From: Endozoicomonas numazuensis
GTDB lineage: Bacteria; Pseudomonadota; Gammaproteobacteria; Pseudomonadales; Endozoicomonadaceae
Direction of reading: 5' to 3'
Assembly: GCF_000722635.1 (NCBI RefSeq)
Contig: NZ_JOKH01000003.1
Coordinates: 601,962-665,961, forward strand
Length of the DNA: 64,000 bases
The translations under genes were made by a program, and so were the position numbers. Positions 63,614-64,000 of this stretch are shown one piece after another (within the stretch, counting starts at the first letter, position 1; each line of letters starts with the position of its first letter). The notes below the pieces were generated by a model, which had not been told where the DNA came from, searched no databases, and saw nothing but the letters and a program-made list of their open reading frames with translations.

Positions 63614-64000
63614 ATGACTGTGTACGCTGTTGGTGATATTCAGGGATGTTACCAGCCTCTCAGACGCCTGCTGGATAAAGTCCAGTTCAAACCGGGTCGC
63701 GATCAGCTATGGGTGGCGGGCGATATGGTAAATCGTGGACCAGACTCTCTGGCCACATTACGCTACCTGAAAAGCCTCGGTAGCAACTGCACTGCAGTGT
63801 TAGGCAACCATGACTTGCACTTGCTGGCGGTAGCAGCCAGAGTACGCAGATCCAAAAAAAAAGATACTTTTGGTCCTTTGCTCAGCGCTCCTGACAGAGA
63901 CTCGTTGATCGACTGGCTCAGACATCAACCATTGTTACACCACGATAAAGAACGAAAAGTGACAATGGTGCATGCCGGAATTCCTCCCATCTGGACCCTG
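63614..64000 (+). CDS. apaH: diadenosine tetraphosphatase, partial at the window end
   Basis: The first 129 residues are present. The protein begins [20 protein letters not shown] and has the metallophosphoesterase motifs [19 protein letters not shown] and [13 protein letters not shown], plus [10 protein letters not shown] at the edge. The metal-binding Asp, His and Asn residues are intact. ApaH hydrolyses Ap4A to two ADP. The usual neighbour apaG is absent and a MITE-like element stands upstream. Confidence 0.93.
   Translation, partial: MTVYAVGDIQGCYQPLRRLLDKVQFKPGRDQLWVAGDMVNRGPDSLATLRYLKSLGSNCTAVLGNHDLHLLAVAARVRRSKKKDTFGPLLSAPDRDSLIDWLRHQPLLHHDKERKVTMVHAGIPPIWTL

Overview
The window looks like a chromosomal segment of a marine, probably host-associated gammaproteobacterium of the Oceanospirillales, most like Endozoicomonas. 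That placement is an inference from gene content and order: lptD-surA-pdxA-rsmA-apaH, amgK-murU-djlA, the zapE/yhcB pair, a Vfr-type Crp next to an OsmC gene, and gltX downstream-linked to tRNA-Ala/Glu/Gly. No rRNA, prophage, complete insertion sequence or CRISPR array was seen. Small palindromic repeats and short tandem repeats are unusually common.

Layout. 1-2215 holds a tRNA cluster (Gly partial, a damaged Gly copy, Glu, Ala) and gltX, all on the minus strand. 2282-8884 is a LysR regulator divergent from a four-gene oxidative cluster (fatty acid hydroxylase/sterol desaturase type, aldehyde dehydrogenase, class II aldolase, TauD-type dioxygenase), then a Na+/H+ antiporter. 9709-13178 carries a YeiE-like LysR regulator and a lipoprotein gene whose frameshifted paralogue lies beyond an EthD-like gene. 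13355-16919 is an operon of MaoC-like hydratase, PrpF-like isomerase, isochorismatase-fold protein and acyl-CoA transferase, suggesting metabolism of a C5/C6 branched unsaturated dicarboxylate. 17133-24671 is mostly core: ridA, a DUF2058 gene, a shikimate-kinase-like gene, petABC, rplM-rpsI and an aldo/keto reductase. glpT follows.

26262-29295 is the most unusual region. It is a minus-strand operon of three paralogous proteins that join a cupin-like domain to C-terminal HEAT-like repeats. The last gene overlaps, by 11 bases and behind a strong Shine-Dalgarno, a 48-residue peptide gene that the protein-length cut-off had hidden. A decayed second peptide copy and a terminator follow. A methyltransferase gene is divergent from this operon.

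30913-37483 has rpe, a secreted-protein gene with an out-of-frame tandem repeat, gph, and a complete trp leader (28-residue TrpL with three Trp codons, plus an attenuator built from a triplicated 22-bp unit) ahead of trpEGDC. 37795-45180 has sodC, a SoxD/SoxC-like sulfite dehydrogenase pair, crp/vfr, an osmC family gene, hinT, cysZ and trxB. 45440-52605 has yhcB, zapE, an SDR gene, an unrecognised 471-residue protein, and an EamA exporter divergent from a LysR regulator. 52995-64000 has djlA-murU-amgK, a YafO-type toxin with a previously unlisted 54-residue partner, then lptD-surA-pdxA-rsmA and the start of apaH. apaG is missing from its usual place, which instead holds one of three copies of a MITE-like element.
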